Shown piece by piece: positions 7,328 through 10,316 of a stretch of DNA of 10,316 bases. A program made the translations under genes and the position numbers. This stretch comes from Chloroflexota bacterium (lineage in GTDB: Bacteria; Chloroflexota; Anaerolineae; Anaerolineales; Anaerolineaceae), in contig JAEXTI010000227.1 in assembly GCA_023406965.1 (NCBI GenBank), positions 1-10,316 of the forward strand, in the 5' to 3' direction. The notes beneath the pieces were generated by a model that worked only from the letters and a program-made list of their open reading frames with translations, ran no database searches and had not been told where the DNA came from. The first letter of the stretch is position 1. Every line of letters begins with the position of its first letter.

Positions 7328-10215
7328 TGGGCACCTCCATTGAAGGCCTCGACCAGGGCAGAGACGGGCAGCTCGGCCACGCCATCGAGGCGCAGGAGGG
7401 GCTCAGCCAGGACCGTGCCCACCCATTCACAGGGCAGCCCCGCCAGCAAGGCTTCGAAAGCCGAAGCATCGGCAGGGCGCACCTCGACCAGCAGGCAGCC
7501 GTTGGTTTCGCCGAACAACATCAGGGGGCTTTCGCCTTCAGGCAGGTTGAGCTGCATACCCAGCCGCCCACCAATGCACATTTCTGCGGCAGCCACCGCC
7601 ACTCCGCCTTCGCTCAGGTCGTGGCAGGCGCGCACCAGGCGGTCTTGCATGGCGCGGTGGATCTGGGCGTAGACCTGGGGGGTGAGCGGGTCGAGGGGGG
7701 GCACTTCGGCATCCTGCGCGGCACCGCCGATCAGGCGGTAGTGCGCTGCGCCCAGGCGGGGGTCAAAGGCTCCCACGCGATAGAGGAAATTGCCCGGTTC
7801 CTTGAGATCCATTGTCACGGCAATGGACAGGTCTTGCATGACACCCATGGCCGAGATGAGCAGGGTGGGCGGGATGGCGTGGCGCAGACCGTCGGTGGCC
7901 AGGTACTCGTTGTTGAGCGAGTCTTTGCCGGAGATGAAGGGCGCGCCGAAGAGCAAAGCCCCTTCGTAGCAGCCGCGCCCGGCCTCCAGCAGGCTGCCCA
8001 GCGTTTCGGGGCGCCTGGGGTCGCCCCAGCAGAAGTTATCCAGGATGGCGATGCGGGCCGGGTCGGCGCCGCAGGCCACCGCGTTGCGCACGGCCTCGTC
8101 GATGACCGAAAGGGCCATGCGGTAGGCATCTAGCTTGCCGAATTCGGGGTTGACACCCGAGGAGAGCACCATGGCGCGCGGGCCGACCGTGCCCAGCGGG
8201 CGCAGCACGGTGGCATCGGAAGGGCCGTCATTTTTCGCGCCGGTGAGGGGCTTGACCACCGTGCCGCCCTGCACCTCGTGATCGTAGATGCGCACCACGC
8301 GGGACTTGGAGGCGATGTTGGGGTGGGCCAGCAATTGCAACAAGGCCGGGCCGGGTTCCAGGTCGACTCCGCCGGGTTGTTGAGCGGGGCGAGCTTCCTC
8401 CGTGGGCAAAACGGCTTTCAGGCGGCGCTGGGGGATGCCGTCGTGCAAGAAGGCTTCGGCCAGGTTGAGCACCGGGCGGCCCTCGTAGCGCACCACCAGG
8501 CGGCCATCGCCGGTGAAGTGACCGATGTCGGTCAGTTCGGCATCATAGGTGTCGCAAATGGCTTGCAGGGCGGGCAAAGAGGCGGGCGGCACCGCCAGCA
8601 CCATGCGTTCCTGGGCTTCGGAGAGCCAGATTTCCCAGGGAGCCAGGCCGGGGTACTTGAGCGGGACGTGGCGCAGTTCCACGTCGGCGCCAAGGATGGA
8701 GGACATCTCGCCAACCGCCGAGGACAGGCCGCCCGCGCCGCAGTCGGTGATGGCGGTATACAGGCCCAGGTCGCGAGCGCGCAGCACCACCTCGATGAGG
8801 CCTTTTTCGGTGACCGGCGCGCCGATTTGCACCGAAGCGCCCGCCACCTCGCCGGTTTGAGCGTCCATAGTCATGGAAGAGAAGGTGGCCCCGCGCAGGC
8901 CGTCGCGCCCGGTGCGCCCGCCGATGACGATGACCCGATCACCGGGCTGGGCGGCGCGAGGATGGCGGCCCAGGGGGGCAATGCCCACGCAGCCACAGAA
9001 GACCAGCGGATTGGAGGTGAAGCCGGGGTCGAAGAGGATGGAGCCGTTGACGGTAGGCAGGCCGATTTTGTTGCCGTAATCCTGCACGCCTGCCACCACG
9101 CCGGAGAAGATGCGCCGGGGATGAAGGACACCCTCGGGAAGCTGCGAGAAGGGTAAATCCTGAGGGCCGAAGCAGAGCACATCGGTGGCAGCCACGGGCT
9201 TGGCCGAAACGCCCAGCACGTCGCGGATCACGCCGCCGACGCCGGTGTTGGCACCGCCGAAGGGCGCGATGGCGGAGGGGGGGTTGTGGGTCTCGACCGT
9301 GAAGGAAATTTCGTTCACACCGTCGTACTCGAGGATGCCGGCGTTGTCGACAAAGGCCGAGAGTACCCAGGGCGCGGCGATTTGATCGGTGGCGGCCTTG
9401 AGGTAGGTTTTCATCAGGTTGTTGACCTGGGGCGCGGGATAGTGAGCCTTCATCTCGTCGCTCAAAGCGGCGTAGTTGTCGATATCCACCAGGGCCTTGA
9501 AGGTTTTGTGAACGCAGTGCTCGCTCCAGGTTTGGGCAATGGCCTCGAACTCGATGTCGGTCAGGTCGCGGCCTTCAGACTCGCAGTAAGCCTGGACGGC
9601 TTTCATCTCGGCCAGGTCGAGGGCGGCGCGGCGCTCGTTGGAGAGTGCCAGCAGTTCTGCATCGGTGCAGCCGCGCACGCGCAGGGTCTCCACCTGGGCC
9701 GAGGCTTCGGCGGCGGAGGGAAAGTGGGGTTCGATCTCGCTCAAGGCGTAGCGCTGGATAACGGCGTTGGACAGCAGGCGGCGGGCCAGCAGGTCGAGGT
9801 CGGCGGGGGTGATATCCCGCCCTTTAATCAAAAAGCGCAACCCTGTCGAGGCGCGCTTTACCCCCTTGATTTTGAGTACCCCAGCGGCGCGAACGATCTG
9901 TTCGGCTACCGGGTCGGTGACCCCCGGCCGCAGCGCCACCTCTACGAGGTGCTCGCCTGCCGGGGCGGTCCCGCCTGGCCCGGCGAGGTGCCATTCCACC
10001 ATCTCGGTGACGGGGTCGCTGAGCAGTTTTTGGCCCAGGGCATCCAGGTCGGCGGGGAGCAGGTCCCCTTCGATAAAGTAGAGGTCCTGGCAGGCCAGAC
10101 CGTCGATGCGCTCGAAGCCCAGGGCGTGGGCATCGGCGAGGTAACCGCGGGAACGCGGGTCACCGCTCTCGCGGGGGCGGACGATAAAACGGATAATTGC
10201 GGTTTCAAGAATCAA
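7324..10215 (-). CDS. purL: FGAM synthase PurL with N-terminal tandem PurS-like repeats
   Basis: PurL converts FGAR, ATP and ammonia to FGAM (step 4). At 963 residues it falls between small PurL (about 600-750) and E. coli PurL (1295, which includes a glutaminase). Residues 6-79 and 89-160 are two PurS-like repeats: compare LLPADLDALGQKLLSDPV with ITPADLDLLARRLLSNAV. The synthetase follows, with WSEHCVHKTFK (230-240), GGANTGVGG (320-328), GGRTGRDGLRGATFSS (432-447), SGKDSLNN (762-769) and HDLSEGGVAVAAAEMCIGG (865-883). The normally ETHNHPS motif reads ETHNPPS (308-314). The glutaminase is the separate, overlapping purQ, and no separate purS is needed. The start is TTG at 10213-10215, the only usual start near the first PurS-like strand, with AAAGGA (10226-10231) 10 nt upstream. 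ATG and GTG are absent from the frame there. It is the first gene of the operon. Confidence 0.95.
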   Translation of the reverse strand: MILETAIIRFIVRPRESGDPRSRGYLADAHALGFERIDGLACQDLYFIEGDLLPADLDALGQKLLSDPVTEMVEWHLAGPGGTAPAGEHLVEVALRPGVTDPVAEQIVRAAGVLKIKGVKRASTGLRFLIKGRDITPADLDLLARRLLSNAVIQRYALSEIEPHFPSAAEASAQVETLRVRGCTDAELLALSNERRAALDLAEMKAVQAYCESEGRDLTDIEFEAIAQTWSEHCVHKTFKALVDIDNYAALSDEMKAHYPAPQVNNLMKTYLKAATDQIAAPWVLSAFVDNAGILEYDGVNEISFTVETHNPPSAIAPFGGANTGVGGVIRDVLGVSAKPVAATDVLCFGPQDLPFSQLPEGVLHPRRIFSGVVAGVQDYGNKIGLPTVNGSILFDPGFTSNPLVFCGCVGIAPLGRHPRAAQPGDRVIVIGGRTGRDGLRGATFSSMTMDAQTGEVAGASVQIGAPVTEKGLIEVVLRARDLGLYTAITDCGAGGLSSAVGEMSSILGADVELRHVPLKYPGLAPWEIWLSEAQERMVLAVPPASLPALQAICDTYDAELTDIGHFTGDGRLVVRYEGRPVLNLAEAFLHDGIPQRRLKAVLPTEEARPAQQPGGVDLEPGPALLQLLAHPNIASKSRVVRIYDHEVQGGTVVKPLTGAKNDGPSDATVLRPLGTVGPRAMVLSSGVNPEFGKLDAYRMALSVIDEAVRNAVACGADPARIAILDNFCWGDPRRPETLGSLLEAGRGCYEGALLFGAPFISGKDSLNNEYLATDGLRHAIPPTLLISAMGVMQDLSIAVTMDLKEPGNFLYRVGAFDPRLGAAHYRLIGGAAQDAEVPPLDPLTPQVYAQIHRAMQDRLVRACHDLSEGGVAVAAAEMCIGGRLGMQLNLPEGESPLMLFGETNGCLLVEVRPADASAFEALLAGLPCEWVGTVLAEPLLRLDGVAELPVSALVEAFNGGAQ

Positions 10216-10225
10216 AAAGGGGCCA

Positions 10226-10231
10226 TCCTTT
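10226..10231 (-). promoter_or_regulatory. Probable purL ribosome binding site before a TTG start
   Basis: The minus strand reads AAAGGA, 10 nt before the TTG start. Its GGA also lies in a short possible hairpin (CCATCC at 10238-10243 pairing with GGATGG at 10223-10228). If transcription starts near 10241, only about 4 bp of that stem would be present in the mRNA, so sequestration is weak. Confidence 0.5.
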
Positions 10232-10247
10232 GAATGAGGATGGGGCG

Positions 10248-10276
10248 ATTGTACATCCGCTTGGTTGTCTAGTCAA
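10248..10276 (-). promoter_or_regulatory. Sigma-70-type promoter for the pur operon
   Basis: The minus strand has a -35 box TTGACT (10271-10276), a 17-nt spacer and a -10 box TACAAT (10248-10253). Each hexamer differs from the bacterial consensus by one base and the spacing is ideal. The start point predicted from spacing is an A near 10241, which gives a leader of about 26 nt before the TTG of purL. No other convincing promoter was seen in the window, so it probably drives the whole operon. Confidence 0.75.
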
Positions 10277-10278
10277 CC
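10263..10278. promoter_or_regulatory. Imperfect palindrome over the -35 box, possible operator
   Basis: The 16-nt sequence ggttgtctagtcaacc equals its reverse complement except at one symmetric pair (positions 6 and 11), with CTAG at the centre. It covers the entire -35 box and part of the spacer, where a bound repressor would block RNA polymerase. It does not resemble the E. coli PurR site or the B. subtilis PurBox as I know them. The regulator, if any, is unknown. Confidence 0.4.
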
Positions 10279-10285
10279 CGCGGGA

Positions 10286-10306
10286 CATTAACAATTCATT
10301 ACAATT
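10286..10306. repeat. Two AT-rich tandem repeats upstream of the promoter
   Basis: The plus strand has cattaacaatt followed directly by cattacaatt, which differ by one inserted base. They lie at about -45 to -65 relative to the predicted start point. That position suits an UP element for the RNA polymerase alpha subunit or a pair of activator half-sites. An 8-bp palindrome, cccgcggg (10277-10284), separates them from the -35 box. Confidence 0.4.
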
Positions 10307-10316
10307 TTCGGGGGAG

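Noticed and set aside
10130..10185. The PurL N-terminus contains RPRESGDPRSRG, which resembles the translation of a common dispersed palindromic repeat (SRESGNP...DSRLRGN).
   Set aside because: The segment fits the first strand and DP-G turn of a PurS-like repeat and is followed in frame by a clear copy of that domain, so the likeness is probably chance. A genome search with this stretch would settle it.
10214..10243. Intrinsic terminator: CCATCC/GGATGG hairpin followed by CCCC and TTTTT before purL.
   Set aside because: The stem is at most 6 bp and would be shortened to about 4 bp by the predicted start point; four C separate it from the short T-run.
10216..10247. A purine, PRPP or ppGpp riboswitch in the purL leader.
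   Set aside because: The leader predicted from the promoter is only about 26 nt, too short for any of these aptamers, and I see no matching core.
10300..10305. Plus-strand TACAAT as the -10 box of a divergent promoter.
   Set aside because: No -35-like hexamer is found at 16-18 nt upstream (it would fall on cccgcg), and the upstream neighbour is outside the window.

Overview
The window holds one tightly packed operon for de novo purine (IMP) synthesis. Every gene is on the minus strand, so it is transcribed from the right end (about 10241) to the left end. The gene order in transcription is purL (PurS-like repeats fused to PurL), purQ, purC, purE, purF, a purD-purM fusion, purN, and purH, which is cut by the left window edge. 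Together these cover every step from PRPP to IMP except adenylosuccinate lyase (PurB), and no purK is present. The DNA is GC-rich, and the long plus-strand open frames are shadows of the real genes.

Region by region: 10216-10316 is the regulatory start of the operon. It has a clear sigma-70-type promoter (TTGACT, 17 nt, TACAAT), an imperfect palindrome over the -35 box and two AT-rich tandem repeats upstream. 7324-10215 is purL and 6560-7327 is purQ, overlapping by ATGA. 6499-6559 is the only real gap (61 nt); it contains a perfect 16-bp inverted repeat that ends against the purC ribosome binding site. 5524-6498 is purC and 5045-5527 is purE, overlapping by ATGA. 3610-5028 is purF, 1298-3598 is the purD-purM fusion, 693-1301 is purN (ATGA overlap), and 1-689 is purH.

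The gene versions are unlike those of E. coli. PurE looks like the class II enzyme that uses CO2 directly, which fits the missing purK. PurC is the long, yeast ADE1-like form. PurL carries two PurS-like repeats at its N-terminus but leaves the glutaminase in a separate PurQ. PurD and PurM are one polypeptide. The adjacent pairs purC-purE and purDM-purN run in the same order as the domains of animal PAICS and GART. This combination, with the GC content, suggests a member of the Chloroflexota (possibly Anaerolineae). That assignment is an inference from gene architecture and was not tested by any search. I see no mobile element, CRISPR array, tRNA or rRNA gene; the interest lies in the architecture, a few altered motifs and the regulatory DNA.
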